From Amycolatopsis arida (GTDB lineage: Bacteria > Actinomycetota > Actinomycetes > Mycobacteriales > Pseudonocardiaceae): 64,000 nucleotides of DNA. Location of the stretch: contig NZ_FOWW01000002.1 in assembly GCF_900115565.1 (NCBI RefSeq), positions 857,971-921,970 of the forward strand. Direction: 5' to 3'. Position 1 is the first letter of the stretch, and each line of letters begins with the position of its first letter. Positions 43,344 to 53,220 of the stretch are shown piece by piece. The translations under genes and the position numbers were made by a program. Under the pieces are notes generated by a model. It was given only the letters and a program-made list of their open reading frames with translations, was not told the origin of the DNA and made no database searches.

Positions 43344-43813
43344 GGATCGGGCAGGGCGTGGACGTCCACCCCGTCGAGCCGGGCCGGCCGTGCTGGATCG
43401 CCGGACTGCGCTGGGAGGGTGTCGACGGCTGCGCGGGGCACTCCGACGGCGACGTCGCCGCGCACGCGCTGTGCGACGCGCTGCTGTCGGCCGCGGGGCT
43501 CGGCGATCTCGGGGCGGTGTTCGGCACCGGGGATCCGCGCTGGGCCGGGGCGCACGGCGCCGAGCTGCTGGCCGAGGCCCGGCGGCGCGTCGAGGACGCC
43601 GGTTACCGGCTGGGCAACGCCGTGGTGCAGGTGATCGGCAACGCGCCCCGGATCGGCACCCGCCGGGCGGAGGCGCAGGAGGTGCTCGGCGCGGCGGCCG
43701 GCGGACCGGTGAGCGTGACCGGGACCACAACGGACGGTCTCGGGCTGACCGGGCGCGGCGAGGGCGTGGCGGCCATCGCCAGCGCACTGCTCCTTCCACT
43801 CGCGGACGACTGA
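43340..43813 (+). CDS. ispF: 2-C-methyl-D-erythritol 2,4-cyclodiphosphate synthase IspF
   Basis: A 157-aa IspF, which cyclises CDP-methylerythritol 2-phosphate in the MEP isoprenoid pathway. The metal ligands are visible in GVDVHPV (Asp, His) and [17 protein letters not shown], and the C-terminal signature reads [14 protein letters not shown]. The GTG at 43340 overlaps the ispD stop. The central segment [14 protein letters not shown] departs from the usual KIAPHR form but keeps an Arg. Unlike IspD, the active site looks intact. Confidence 0.95.
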   Translation: MRIGQGVDVHPVEPGRPCWIAGLRWEGVDGCAGHSDGDVAAHALCDALLSAAGLGDLGAVFGTGDPRWAGAHGAELLAEARRRVEDAGYRLGNAVVQVIGNAPRIGTRRAEAQEVLGAAAGGPVSVTGTTTDGLGLTGRGEGVAAIASALLLPLADD

Positions 43814-43842
43814 CCGTCACCTCCGATCGGTAGCCTGGTCAG

Positions 43843-44550
43843 GTGACGACCAACCCGATCGACGCGGTGCTGTTCGACTTCTCCGGCACGCTGTTCCGGC
43901 TGGAGCAGGACGAGACCTGGCTGGACGGGCTCACCGACGTCCACGGCGACCCCCTCGACATCGAGGCGCAGGCCGAGCTGATGCGCCGGATGACCGCGCC
44001 GGTCGGTCAGGTGGTGGAGCTGTCCGACGAGTACCTGCACGCCTGGCACCACCGCGACCTGGACCCGGACCTGCACCGCAAGGTGTACCTGGAGGTGCTC
44101 CGCCGGTCCGGGGTGCCGAGGGTGGAGCAGGCCAAGGCGCTCTACGACCGGCTGGTCGACCCCGAGCAGTGGACCCCCTACCCGGACACCGAGGCCGCGC
44201 TCAAGGCCGCGGCCGGCCGGGGGCTGACGGTCGGGGTGCTCAGCAACATCGCGTTCGACATCCGGCCGGCGTTCGGCCAGCGTGGGCTCGACGCCTATGT
44301 CGACGAGTTCGTGCTGTCCTACGAGGTGGGCGCGATCAAGCCGCAGCCGGAGATCTTCCACACCGCGCTGGACCGGCTCGGGGTGGCCGCGGAGCACACC
44401 CTGATGGTCGGGGACAGCGAGGAGGCCGACGGTGGCGCGCGGGCGGTCGGCTGCGCGTTCGCGTTGGTCGAGCCGCTGCCCACGACCGAGCGGCCGGACG
44501 CGCTGCTCGCCGCCCTGCGCGACCACGGGGTACTCGACCCGACCGGGTGA
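43843..44550 (+). CDS. HAD-superfamily hydrolase
   Basis: A 235-aa HAD protein: motif I FDFSGTLF (residues 10-17, the second Asp is Ser), motif II VLSNI near 131, Lys in [10 protein letters not shown], and motif [11 protein letters not shown] near 190. The Ser substitution of the acid/base Asp occurs in some HAD groups and makes a simple phosphatase role uncertain. The start is a GTG at 43843, 30 nt after ispF. Substrate unknown. Confidence 0.85.
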   Translation: MTTNPIDAVLFDFSGTLFRLEQDETWLDGLTDVHGDPLDIEAQAELMRRMTAPVGQVVELSDEYLHAWHHRDLDPDLHRKVYLEVLRRSGVPRVEQAKALYDRLVDPEQWTPYPDTEAALKAAAGRGLTVGVLSNIAFDIRPAFGQRGLDAYVDEFVLSYEVGAIKPQPEIFHTALDRLGVAAEHTLMVGDSEEADGGARAVGCAFALVEPLPTTERPDALLAALRDHGVLDPTG

Positions 44551-44597
44551 GCCGGCCGGGTGAGCCCGCCGGGTGGTGGGGCCCGTACCATCTTAGG

Positions 44598-45986
44598 GTG
44601 GTCCTACACCTCTACGACACCGCGGCCAAGAGCGTGCGGGAGTTCCGTCCCGCGCGGAGTGGAACGGCGTCCATGTACGTGTGTGGGGCCACGGTGCAGG
44701 GCGTCCCGCACATCGGCCACGTCCGGGGCGCGCTGAACTACGACGTGCTGCGCCGCTGGCTGCTCCACAAAGGACTGGACGTGCTGCTGGTGCGCAACGT
44801 CACCGACATCGACGACAAGATCCTGGACAAGGCGGCCAGGGCCGACCGGCCGTGGTGGGAGTGGGCGGCGACGCACGAGCGCGCGTTCGAGGGGGCCTAC
44901 GACGCGCTCGGCTGCCTGCCGCCCTCGGTCGCCCCGCGGGCGACCGGTCACGTGCCGCAGATGGTCGAGCTGATGCGGCGGCTCGTCGAACGCGGGCACG
45001 CCTATGCCGCGGACGGCAACGTGTACTTCGCGGTCGGGTCGTTCCCCGGTTACGGGACGCTCTCCGGGCAGCGGCTGGACGAGGTCCAGCAGGGCGAGAC
45101 GCAGTCCGAGGGCAAGCGCGACCCGCGCGACTTCACGCTGTGGAAGCGGGCCAAGCCGGGCGAGCCGGCGTGGGACACGCCGTGGGGCCCCGGCCGGCCG
45201 GGGTGGCACCTGGAGTGCTCGGCGATGGCCACGACGTACCTGGGCAGCGAGTTCGACATCCACGGCGGCGGGGTCGACCTGGTGTTCCCGCACCACGAGA
45301 ACGAGCGCGCGCAGTCGAACGCCGCCGGCGACGAGTTCGCCCGGTTCTGGCTGCACAACGCGTGGGTGACGCTGTCCGGCGAGAAGATGTCGAAGTCGCT
45401 GGGCAACGTGGTGTCGATCCCGGAGATGCTGCGCCGCTACCGCGCGGTGGAGCTGCGCTACTACCTGATCCAGCCGCACTACCGGTCGACGATCGAGTAC
45501 TCCGACGGCGCGCTGTCGGAGGCGGCACAGGGCTACCGGCGGATCGAGCAGTTCCTGCGCAGGGTCACCACGAGTGCGGGCGAGGTCCGGATCGGACGGA
45601 CGCCGGCCGACTTCGCCGCCGCGCTCGACGACGACCTCGGCACCCCGCAGGCGTTCGCGGTGCTGCACACCGCGGTGCGGGACGGCAACGCGGCGCTCGA
45701 CGCCGGCGACGGCGAGAAGGCCCGCGAGCTGGCCGGGGCGGTGCGGGCGATGGCCGGAGTGCTCGGCGTGGACCCGCTGGACCCGCGGTGGGCGGAAGGC
45801 AGTGGGCGGGAGACGCCGCTGCGGCAGGCGCTCGCCGGGCTGGTGGACGGCCTGCTCGAGGAGCGCCAGCGAGCGCGCGCCGAGCGGGACTTCGGCAGGG
45901 CCGACGCGGTGCGCGACCGGCTGCTGAAGGCCGGGATCGTGGTGGAGGACACTCCCAACGGTCCGCAATGGACAGTAAGGGACTAG
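44598..45986 (+). CDS. cysS: Cysteinyl-tRNA synthetase
   Basis: A 462-aa class I synthetase that charges tRNA-Cys. HIGH motif [13 protein letters not shown], zinc-site cysteines in MYVCGATV and LECSAM, the [15 protein letters not shown] block, and KMSKSLGN. The GTG at 44598 is the probable start because family proteins begin right before LHLYDT; the upstream ribosome binding site is weak. It lies 47 bp after the HAD gene. In M. tuberculosis cysS1 holds the same place. Confidence 0.96.
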   Translation: MVLHLYDTAAKSVREFRPARSGTASMYVCGATVQGVPHIGHVRGALNYDVLRRWLLHKGLDVLLVRNVTDIDDKILDKAARADRPWWEWAATHERAFEGAYDALGCLPPSVAPRATGHVPQMVELMRRLVERGHAYAADGNVYFAVGSFPGYGTLSGQRLDEVQQGETQSEGKRDPRDFTLWKRAKPGEPAWDTPWGPGRPGWHLECSAMATTYLGSEFDIHGGGVDLVFPHHENERAQSNAAGDEFARFWLHNAWVTLSGEKMSKSLGNVVSIPEMLRRYRAVELRYYLIQPHYRSTIEYSDGALSEAAQGYRRIEQFLRRVTTSAGEVRIGRTPADFAAALDDDLGTPQAFAVLHTAVRDGNAALDAGDGEKARELAGAVRAMAGVLGVDPLDPRWAEGSGRETPLRQALAGLVDGLLEERQRARAERDFGRADAVRDRLLKAGIVVEDTPNGPQWTVRD

Positions 45987-45989
45987 GAC

Positions 45990-46958
45990 ATGGCAGGCAA
46001 CTCCCGGCGCAGAGGTGCGGTACGCAAGCCCGGTACCAAGAAGGGCGCCGTGGTCGGCTCCGGCGGCCAGCGCCGGAAGGCGTTGGAGGGCAAGGGGCCC
46101 ACACCCAAGGCCGAGCAGCGCCCTGGCCATCCGGCGCAGCGCAGGGCCGCGGCCGCGGCGCGGCGGGCCGAGAAGGTGGAGAAGGCGCGCAAGAGCAAGG
46201 TTGAGGGCCCGGAGATCATCGCCGGGCGGAACCCGGTCGTGGAGGCGCTGCGCGCGGACGTTCCGGCCACCGCCCTGTACGTCGCGCTGAACATCGACAC
46301 CGACGACCGGGTGCGGGAGGCCGTGCGGGTCGCCGCGGACAAGGGCATCTCGATCCTGGAGGTGCCGCGCGAGGAGCTGGACCGCAGGACCAACCGGGCG
46401 GTGCACCAGGGGTTGGGCCTGCAGGTGCCGCCGTTCGAGTACGCCGACCCCGGTGAGCTGCTGGAGATCGCCAGGAACTCCGGGGACGCGCCGCTGCTGG
46501 TCGCGCTGGACGGGGTGACCGACCCGCGCAACCTGGGCGCGGTGATCCGGTCGGCCGCCGCGTTCGGCGCGCACGGGGTCCTGCTGCCCAGCCGGCGCAG
46601 CGCCGGGGTGACCGCGGTGACGTGGCGGACCAGCGCCGGCACGGCGGCGAAGCTGCCGGTGGCGGTGGCGACCAACCTCACCCGCCAGCTGAAGGAGTGG
46701 GCGGCGGAGGGCCTGATGCTGGTCGGGCTGGACGCCGACGGCACGGCGGACATCGACTCCCTCGAGCTCGCCACCGACCCGCTGGTGGTGGTCGTCGGAT
46801 CGGAGGGCCGCGGGCTGTCCCGGCTGGTGCGGGAGACCTGCGACGTGACCGTGTCGATTCCGATGGCGCCCGGCGTGGAGTCACTCAACGCGTCGGTGGC
46901 CGCCGGGGTGCTGCTCGCCGAGGTGGCCCGCCGGCGCCGGCTCGCCGGGCGAGTCTAG
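45990..46958 (+). CDS. rlmB: 23S rRNA 2'-O-methyltransferase RlmB (TrmH family)
   Basis: A 322-aa SPOUT methyltransferase. A basic N-terminal extension (residues 1-70), a substrate-binding domain starting [18 protein letters not shown], and the knotted C-terminal domain with [33 protein letters not shown] and [18 protein letters not shown]. It methylates a guanosine in the peptidyl-transferase region of 23S rRNA. It starts 3 nt after cysS. Confidence 0.95.
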   Translation: MAGNSRRRGAVRKPGTKKGAVVGSGGQRRKALEGKGPTPKAEQRPGHPAQRRAAAAARRAEKVEKARKSKVEGPEIIAGRNPVVEALRADVPATALYVALNIDTDDRVREAVRVAADKGISILEVPREELDRRTNRAVHQGLGLQVPPFEYADPGELLEIARNSGDAPLLVALDGVTDPRNLGAVIRSAAAFGAHGVLLPSRRSAGVTAVTWRTSAGTAAKLPVAVATNLTRQLKEWAAEGLMLVGLDADGTADIDSLELATDPLVVVVGSEGRGLSRLVRETCDVTVSIPMAPGVESLNASVAAGVLLAEVARRRRLAGRV

Positions 46959-46988
46959 ACCGCGCGTCCTCGACCGGCACAGGTCCCG

Positions 46989-47050
46989 AACGCGGGACTC
47001 GCGGTCTCCAACGTCGAACTCGCGGTCTCGGACGTAGAGCTCGCGGGCGG
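46989..47050. repeat. Three tandem 21-nt units between rlmB and the MBOAT gene
   Basis: Units start at 46989, 47010 and 47031 with the shared core ACTCGCGGTCTC (third copy GCTCGCGGGCGG). The second is the cleanest. They lie in the 188-bp gap after rlmB. A small intergenic repeat of unknown role; it may act in transcription termination. Confidence 0.6.
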
Positions 47051-47146
47051 TGCGAGCGGGGCCACTTCGGGCTACTTCTCACCCCATCAGGTAATGGGCT
47101 CGGCTAGGGTCACCATGCCGATCCGTGTCCAGGGGGCCCGCACAGG

Positions 47147-48583
47147 ATGTCGTTCGTCTCGCCACTGTTCCTGTGGTACTTCATGCCGGCGGTCCTGCTC
47201 GCCGTGCTGGTGCTGCCGCGGAGCTGGCGCAACGGCATCGTCGCGGTCGGCAGCCTGATCTTCTACGCCAGCGGCGCGGGCGCGTTCACCCTGCTGCTGC
47301 TCCTGTGCATGGTGGTCAACTTCGCCGCCGGCCCGTGGTTGCAGCCGGACGAGTGGGACATCCGGCCGGATCGGCGGCGCCGCTGGCTGCTGATCGGTGT
47401 GATCGCGTTCGACCTGTCGATCCTGCTGATCTGGAAGTACGCCGGCTTCGCCACCGAGCAGATCGCGTGGTTCGCCGGGCTGTTCGGCGGCGGCTTCCCG
47501 ATCGTGGAGCTGGCGCTGCCGATCGGCATCTCGTTCTTCACCTTCCACCACATCTCCTACGTGGTGGACATCTACCGCGGCGAGCGGTACGCGCTGCGCG
47601 ACCCGGTGTCGTTCGCCACCTACATCTCGATGTTCCCCCAGCTCGCGGCCGGCCCGATCGTGCGGTACCGGGAGATCGCCGACCAGCTGCCGCAGCACCG
47701 GCAGCACCGGCTGGACGACATCGCCGCCGGGTTCCCCCGGTTCGCGCTGGGGCTGTGCAAGAAGGCGATCATCGCGGACTCGCTGGCGCCGCTGGCCGAC
47801 GCGTGCTTCGCGACACCGACCCACGAGATGACGTTCGCCATCGCCTGGCTCGGCGCGGTGACCTACACGCTGCAGCTGTACTTCGACTTCTCCGGCTACT
47901 CGGACATGGCGATCGGCCTGGCGAGGATGATCGGCTTCCGACTGCCGGAGAACTTCGCCCGGCCGTACTCGTCGGTCACCATCACCGAGTTCTGGCGCCG
48001 CTGGCACATGTCGCTGTCCCGCTGGTTCCGCGACTACGTCTACATCCCGCTCGGCGGGAACCGGGCCGGTGCGGGGAAGACGTACCGAAACCTGTGCGTC
48101 GTGTTCGTGCTGACCGGCTTCTGGCACGGCGCGAACTGGACGTTCCTGGTGTGGGGCCTCTACCACGGCGCGCTGCTGATCATCGAGCGGTCGTTCGGCT
48201 GGGACCGCACCCCGACGGACGCCGCGCGGCGGGTGACCCGCCGGGTGCTCACGCTGGTGCTGGTGGTGTTCGGCTGGGTGTTCTTCCGGTCACCGGACCT
48301 CGGCCACGCGCTGACCATGCTCGGGCACATGCTGCTGCCCGATCTCACCGGGCTCACCGACGTGGTGGACGCGGCCGTCACCAACCAGCGGCTGACCATC
48401 CTGTTGCTGGCGCTGGTGGCGTTCGCGCTGCCGGCGCATCCCGTGGCGGGACCGCTGCTGGAGTCGTCCCGCACGAGGGCCGCGTCGGCCCTGCGCGTCG
48501 GGGTGATGACCGTCGGCCTTGCCTACGCCGCGATCCTCGTCGCCACCGGCACCTTCAGCCCCTTCCTGTACTACCAGTTCTGA
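47147..48583 (+). CDS. MBOAT-family O-acyltransferase (AlgI-like)
   Basis: A 478-aa membrane protein with about 11 hydrophobic helices. Family landmarks are MFPQLAAGPIVRYRE, LQLYFDFSGYSDMAIGLARM, FWRRWHMSLSRWFRDYVYIPLGGNR, and the catalytic-type histidine in LTGFWHGANWTFLVWGLYHG. AlgI-like MBOATs pass acyl groups to extracellular polysaccharides, usually with an AlgJ/AlgX-type partner. No partner gene is adjacent. The substrate is unknown. The stop is 4 bp from the convergent gene at 48588. Confidence 0.93.
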   Translation: MSFVSPLFLWYFMPAVLLAVLVLPRSWRNGIVAVGSLIFYASGAGAFTLLLLLCMVVNFAAGPWLQPDEWDIRPDRRRRWLLIGVIAFDLSILLIWKYAGFATEQIAWFAGLFGGGFPIVELALPIGISFFTFHHISYVVDIYRGERYALRDPVSFATYISMFPQLAAGPIVRYREIADQLPQHRQHRLDDIAAGFPRFALGLCKKAIIADSLAPLADACFATPTHEMTFAIAWLGAVTYTLQLYFDFSGYSDMAIGLARMIGFRLPENFARPYSSVTITEFWRRWHMSLSRWFRDYVYIPLGGNRAGAGKTYRNLCVVFVLTGFWHGANWTFLVWGLYHGALLIIERSFGWDRTPTDAARRVTRRVLTLVLVVFGWVFFRSPDLGHALTMLGHMLLPDLTGLTDVVDAAVTNQRLTILLLALVAFALPAHPVAGPLLESSRTRAASALRVGVMTVGLAYAAILVATGTFSPFLYYQF

Positions 48584-48587
48584 GTGC

Positions 48588-49286
48588 TCAGCGGGGGACG
48601 GGTGAGGGGCGGTCCGGGCGGGCGAGCAGGGCCAGCTGGTCCGGGTGGTAGCCGTCCCGGCGGGGCGGGGGCAGCCACGCCTCCGGCCGCGCGCGGCGCA
48701 TCAGGGTGAGCTCCCCGGGATCCAGTGGCGCGGCCAGGTCCACGCCGTACTCCGCGCCGGCGGCGGGAACCAGCCGCAGCCCCTCCGGCTGCACACCGAT
48801 CCCCACCGCCACCAGGTACGCGTCCTCCAGCACGTCGGTGAACCCTGCCCACGCGTCGGCGAACGACCAGACCGCCGCCTGGGCCCACCGACCGTCCACC
48901 TCCCACGCCACGCGTGGCCACTCGCGATGCCGTTTCGCCTGCCGCTCGGCGTGCTCCACCAGCGCCGGGATCAGCCCCTCCGGCCGCGGCACCGACCCGT
49001 CCGGCAACGTCAGGTTCACCAACCCGAACGCGGCGCTGAACGCCACCGGCACCCGCGTGTCCCCACCGCGCGGCGACATCACCTCGTCGTACCGCTCGCG
49101 CGGCAGCGTGCCCACCCGCACACCGTGGTCGCCCTCGGCCTCGCGGTGCCCCAGCCACACCGCCCACACCGGATCACCCGGCCTGCCCTCGAAGAAGTCC
49201 AACCACCTGGGCCCCCGCCATCGCTCGTCGAGCCCGTACACCGGGAAGTCCGCCGGCGGCGACACCTGCTCACCCGCTGGGTCCAT
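48588..49286 (-). CDS. Hypothetical protein (232 aa)
   Basis: A soluble protein starting MDPAGEQVSPPADFPVYGLD, with WLDFFEGRPGDPVWAVWLGH and a Trp-rich middle. No domain that I recognise, no membrane segments or signal peptide. The ATG at 49286 has AGGA 7 nt upstream. Convergent with the MBOAT gene, with only 4 bp between them. Confidence 0.75.
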   Translation of the reverse strand: MDPAGEQVSPPADFPVYGLDERWRGPRWLDFFEGRPGDPVWAVWLGHREAEGDHGVRVGTLPRERYDEVMSPRGGDTRVPVAFSAAFGLVNLTLPDGSVPRPEGLIPALVEHAERQAKRHREWPRVAWEVDGRWAQAAVWSFADAWAGFTDVLEDAYLVAVGIGVQPEGLRLVPAAGAEYGVDLAAPLDPGELTLMRRARPEAWLPPPRRDGYHPDQLALLARPDRPSPVPR

Positions 49287-49346
49287 TCGGACATCCTGCA
49301 CCCGACCGGGCACCAACGCAGCCCCACCGTTACCAACCCGAAGCCA

Positions 49347-49511
49347 TCACGACGCCGAAGGTCGCCATCCGGTTTCGGTCCGGAATGGACGGAAGCCCCG
49401 GCTCGGGTAGCTCGGTAGCGCGTTCGGGTGATCGTGATCCGACGTCTGCAGCCATATCCGGCGCACCCCGGCGATCCGCCACGCCTGTTCCACCGACAGG
49501 GTGAGTTCGGT
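49347..49511 (-). pseudogene. GNAT acetyltransferase C-terminal remnant
   Basis: The frame reads EQAWRIAGVRRIWLQTSDHD then HPNALPSYPSRGFRPFRTE, which closely matches the C-terminal acetyl-CoA-binding end of GNAT proteins of the type with LDHPNALPFY. Nothing upstream encodes the rest of the domain. It stands in a 490-bp stretch between the hypothetical gene and the DeoR gene that otherwise shows no gene. Probably a decayed gene. Confidence 0.5.
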
Positions 49512-49775
49512 ACCGGCGGAGCCGGACGCGACGCCGCCGCGGGTCGGCGGTGGCGCTGCCCACCTGCCGTGAGTTCGGCACGCCCACCCACCCCTCGACC
49601 CGCGGATCAGCGGCGACGCGACGGTCGGCGGCTCGAAGTCCACCCCGGCCACGGCCGCCGCGCGACGACACGTGACCACTGTGGACACTCACGGCTCCGG
49701 TCGAGGGCGCGGCCCCGGGCCGGCGTTCGGCGATTCACCCCACGCGGGCATGCCGGGGAGTGAGATATTGGCCGG

Positions 49776-50570
49776 ATGAGCAGTGAGACGTCGAGCGGGG
49801 GCAGCGCCCGCTCTCGTACTCTCCGGCAACAGCGGATCACCGACTACGTGGTGCACAAGGGCTCCGCCTCCGCCGCCGAGCTGGCCGAGCTCACCGGCGT
49901 GAGCGTGATGACCATCCACCGCGACCTCGACGAGCTCGCCCGCCGCGGGCTGCTGCGCAAGTTCCGCGGCGGGGTGTCCGCGCAGCCGTCGACGGTGTTC
50001 GAGAGCAACGCCGAGTACCGGCTGGGCGCGCACGTCGAGGCCAAGGCGGCCATCGCCCGCCGGGCGATGACCCACGTCGAGCCCGGCATGTCGGTGCTGC
50101 TCGACGACTCCACCACGGCGCTGGCGCTGGCCAAGCTCCTGCCCGACCTCGTGCCACTGACCGTGGCGACGAACTACCTGCGCACCATCGAGGTGCTCAA
50201 GAACGTCGAGGACCTCCGCCTCATCTGCATCGGCGGCGACTACTCCTTCATCCACGACTCGTTTCTCGGCATGCCGTGCCTCGAAGCCGTCGAGCGGATC
50301 ACCGTGGATGTCACGTTCGTGTCCACCTCGGCGATGAACACCGAGCTGACCTTCCACCAGGAGCCGGAGCTCGTCATGGTCAAGCGCGCGATGCTGGCCA
50401 GCGGCGAGCGGAAGGTGCTGCTGATGGACTCCAGCAAGTTGCCCCGCACCGCACTGCACCGGCTGGCCCCGGTCGCCGACTTCGACCTGTTGATCGTCGA
50501 CGCCGACACGCCCGACCACCTGGTGGAGGAGTTGCGCAACCGGACCGAGGTCGAAGTCGCGCTATGGTGA
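49776..50570 (+). CDS. DeoR/GlpR-family transcriptional regulator
   Basis: A 264-aa regulator: N-terminal DeoR helix-turn-helix ([39 protein letters not shown]) and a C-terminal sugar-phosphate-sensing domain with [17 protein letters not shown] and MDSSKLPR. Such repressors respond to phosphorylated sugars. No sugar operon is next to it; the neighbour at 50584 is convergent. The ATG at 49776 lies in a weak ribosome-binding context. Confidence 0.9.
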   Translation: MSSETSSGGSARSRTLRQQRITDYVVHKGSASAAELAELTGVSVMTIHRDLDELARRGLLRKFRGGVSAQPSTVFESNAEYRLGAHVEAKAAIARRAMTHVEPGMSVLLDDSTTALALAKLLPDLVPLTVATNYLRTIEVLKNVEDLRLICIGGDYSFIHDSFLGMPCLEAVERITVDVTFVSTSAMNTELTFHQEPELVMVKRAMLASGERKVLLMDSSKLPRTALHRLAPVADFDLLIVDADTPDHLVEELRNRTEVEVALW

Positions 50571-50583
50571 GCCCGCGCGGGGA

Positions 50584-51462
50584 TCAGGCCGGCTGGCCCT
50601 CCTTGCCGGCCTTGTCCGAGGCCTTGCCGGTCGAAGCCTTGCCCGCCTTGCCCTCGGCCGGCTTCGGCCCCGCCGAAGTCCCGTCCGCCGGCTCGGCGGC
50701 GCCGTCCTCGCCGGTCAGGCCGAACTCGCGCATCGCCCGCCGCACGGCCACGTTGGTCGCCGTCAGCCGCTCGGTGACGCTCTGCCGCAGCTCCAGCGCC
50801 TGCGTCCGGTTCCGCTCCGCCTCGGCGAGCCGGCGCTCGGCGTCGGCGATGATCTCGGCGGCCTTTCGCTCGGCGGCGGACTCCCGCTCGGCGGCGGCCT
50901 TCTCCGCCTCGGCCCTGCGCGCGGCCAGCGTCTCCGCGGTCTCCTTCTCCGCGGCCGCCCGGCGCTGCGCGGCCTCCTCGTCGAGCCGTTCCCGGCGCTG
51001 CTCGGCCTCCCGGCCGAGGCGCTCGACCTCCGCGCGGGCCTCCTCCCGCACCCGCTCCGCCTCCGCGCGGGCCTCGTCCCGGACACGCTCGGCGTAGGCG
51101 TCCGCCTCGGCACGGGTGGCCGCGACCTCCTCGGCGGCCTTGTCCCGCAGCTCGGCGATCTCCTCCTCGGCGAGTCGCATCATGGTCTGCACCCGCTCGG
51201 TCATCGCGGGCGCGCCGCTCGGGTCGCTGGCCATCCGGGTCAGCGCCGCCTTGGCCTCGGTCAGCTCCTGCTGGGTGAGGCTCAGCGCCTTAGTCAACTC
51301 CGCGACCGACGCCACGGCCTTGTCGCGGTTCTCCGCGGCGGCGCGGAGCTCGGTGGTCAGCTGTTTGACGCGCTCGTTGACCTGGTGGGGGTCGTAGCCA
51401 CGAAAGGCGGTGGCGAACTCGGGGGTTTTGGGGGCCGGTTCAACGGTGTCCGCAGCAGCCAT
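50584..51462 (-). CDS. DivIVA-like coiled-coil protein
   Basis: A 292-aa protein. Residues 15-32 (EFATAFRGYDPHQVNERV) match the start of a DivIVA-type domain. Residues about 35-225 are an almost unbroken coiled coil rich in Ala, Glu and Arg, followed by a Lys/Gly/Ala-rich tail. Such proteins act as scaffolds for polar growth or division in actinobacteria. It is shorter than Wag31 and is not next to the division cluster, so it is a paralogue rather than DivIVA itself. Confidence 0.82.
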   Translation of the reverse strand: MAAADTVEPAPKTPEFATAFRGYDPHQVNERVKQLTTELRAAAENRDKAVASVAELTKALSLTQQELTEAKAALTRMASDPSGAPAMTERVQTMMRLAEEEIAELRDKAAEEVAATRAEADAYAERVRDEARAEAERVREEARAEVERLGREAEQRRERLDEEAAQRRAAAEKETAETLAARRAEAEKAAAERESAAERKAAEIIADAERRLAEAERNRTQALELRQSVTERLTATNVAVRRAMREFGLTGEDGAAEPADGTSAGPKPAEGKAGKASTGKASDKAGKEGQPA

Positions 51463-51620
51463 CCGGCAACCTTAGTGAGTCCGGACGGCACTTCCGATAC
51501 CGCCATTCGGCTGCACTCGGCAACCGGTGAACGGGTGATCATGGACCGGATTGAAACAGAAAGTGACAAAGTGGTGACCGAACGCGTCCGCGAGGACCGA
51601 GAAGTCGCCGGCGGGTCCCG

Positions 51621-52046
51621 ATGTACCGTGTAGCCGTGTCGACTTTTGGCTCATTTCGGGTGGAGTTCTCCGCCCGCCGAACCCTCGCCCGGCTCCACGA
51701 GCAGATCGGGGCCGCCGGGCTCGCCGCCGCGGCCGCCGTGCCGGGGCTGGCCGCCGCGGTGGACCAGCACTCCGCCGCGGTGCGCGACATCCTGACGTTC
51801 GGGGTGGAGGGAGCCGCCGGCGTGGCCGGGGTGGTGCTGCTCGCCGGGTACGCCAAGGGCCTGCTGGACCGGGCCACGGAGAACGGCTGGCGCCCGGTCG
51901 TGCCGGCCGACCTCACCGGCTGGGTCCGGGCTGACTGGTTGACCACCAGGCTGCTGGGTGTCTGCGCGCTGGCCACGACCATCGACGACCCGCGCTACCG
52001 GCTCGACGACATCGACCCGCTGGAACCGGTCGCCGAGAACGGCTGA
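51621..52046 (+). CDS. DUF6401-like small protein
   Basis: A 141-aa protein with LHEQIGAAGLAAAAAVPGLAA then AVDQHSAAVRDIL in the N-terminal half, which I associate with the actinobacterial DUF6401 family; the name rests on memory, not a search. The C-terminal half has WVRADWLTTRLLGVCALA. The ATG at 51621 or the GTG at 51636 may be the start. Function unknown. It shares a divergent promoter region with the DivIVA-like gene and converges with the channel-like gene. Confidence 0.65.
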   Translation: MYRVAVSTFGSFRVEFSARRTLARLHEQIGAAGLAAAAAVPGLAAAVDQHSAAVRDILTFGVEGAAGVAGVVLLAGYAKGLLDRATENGWRPVVPADLTGWVRADWLTTRLLGVCALATTIDDPRYRLDDIDPLEPVAENG

Positions 52047-52100
52047 GGCGGCCGGCCCGCGCGGGACCGACCGCCTCCGTGCTCCGGGCTCGTCGTCGGA

Positions 52101-52982
52101 TTACCGGGAGCCACCCGTATGCGGCGGGTTCGGCCCGCCCTCGGTGCCCGGAGGCATCGCACCGGTGGTGCCGGGTCGCTGCCCCTCCGGCATGCCCGTC
52201 GAGGACGCGTAGCTCGGCTGCTGCTGCATCCGCTCGGTGGGCTGCTCGGAGCGGCCGGCGTCCTCCTGTCCGCGCTGGTAGGCCTCGGCCTGCGCCTTCA
52301 CCTCGGGCATCTCCTGCTCGGCGCGGCCCAGCCAGCGCTCCCAGCGCTGCTGCATCGGCCGCACCAGCCCGCCGCCGACACCCACGACGAGCACGCCGCC
52401 GACGGTGGCCAGCACGGTGATCAGCACCGGGGTGGTGACCGTGGTGGCCACGCCGATCTGGTTCAGCGCGGCGATGATGCCGAGACCCCAGATGAACACC
52501 GCGGCGATGGTGGCGACGACCCGGCCGTAGGACAGGCCGCCCAGCGCGCCGCTCACCATGTCCCGCACGGCACTCGCGATCGCGCCGGCGACGACCACGA
52601 TGATGATCGCCACGGCGGCCCGCGGCAGCCAGGCCACGATCGCGGTCAGCAGCGCGCTCACCGGGTTCGGGCCCCAGATGCCGAACGCGATCTGCAGGGT
52701 GATCAGCAGGATCGCGTAGTAGACCAGCTTGGCGATGATGTCCGAGGCGTCGTACTTGCTCTTCGAGAGCATCTTCTTGATGCCGCCGCGTTCGACCGCC
52801 CGGTCGAACCGCACCTTCTCCAGCACCTTGTTCACGACCTTGGCCAACACCTTGGCGACGATCCAGCCGATCACCAGGATGACCAGGAACGCCACGAACT
52901 TCGGAACGAAGGTGGCGATCGTGTTCCAGGCGTTGGTCAGTCCCTGCCCGAAGTCGATCTGCGCCAGTTGGATGGAAGCCAC
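52101..52982 (-). CDS. Mechanosensitive-channel-like membrane protein (conserved TM-helix family)
   Basis: A 293-aa protein with four or five hydrophobic helices. The first (FVPKFVAFLVILVIGWIVAK, residues about 25-45) and the following VNKVLEK...D segment match the TM-helix repeat of MscS-related CmpX-type proteins. The C-terminal 90 residues are polar and Gln/Pro/Gly-rich. It lacks a clear MscS beta domain, so gating function is uncertain. The GTG at 52982 has GGGAG upstream. Confidence 0.82.
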   Translation of the reverse strand: MASIQLAQIDFGQGLTNAWNTIATFVPKFVAFLVILVIGWIVAKVLAKVVNKVLEKVRFDRAVERGGIKKMLSKSKYDASDIIAKLVYYAILLITLQIAFGIWGPNPVSALLTAIVAWLPRAAVAIIIVVVAGAIASAVRDMVSGALGGLSYGRVVATIAAVFIWGLGIIAALNQIGVATTVTTPVLITVLATVGGVLVVGVGGGLVRPMQQRWERWLGRAEQEMPEVKAQAEAYQRGQEDAGRSEQPTERMQQQPSYASSTGMPEGQRPGTTGAMPPGTEGGPNPPHTGGSR

Positions 52983-53220
52983 GCCTTTCTCCCTTCCCTG
53001 CCAGGAGCACGCCCGCTTCATCCGAAACGGACCTGAACTGACTACCCAGTAGAACGCCGCCCACACGGCCCGGCCACCGGACGTCACCCACAAGAGTGAG
53101 AATCGCGGGCGTCCGGGCCAGCACCTGGGCAAACGGCCCCGGTGCCACCTGCGCCACACCCGCGACCCCAGCCGGGCACCCGGCGGATACGGTTCGGCGC
53201 GGGGTCGAACGCGGGAGGGT

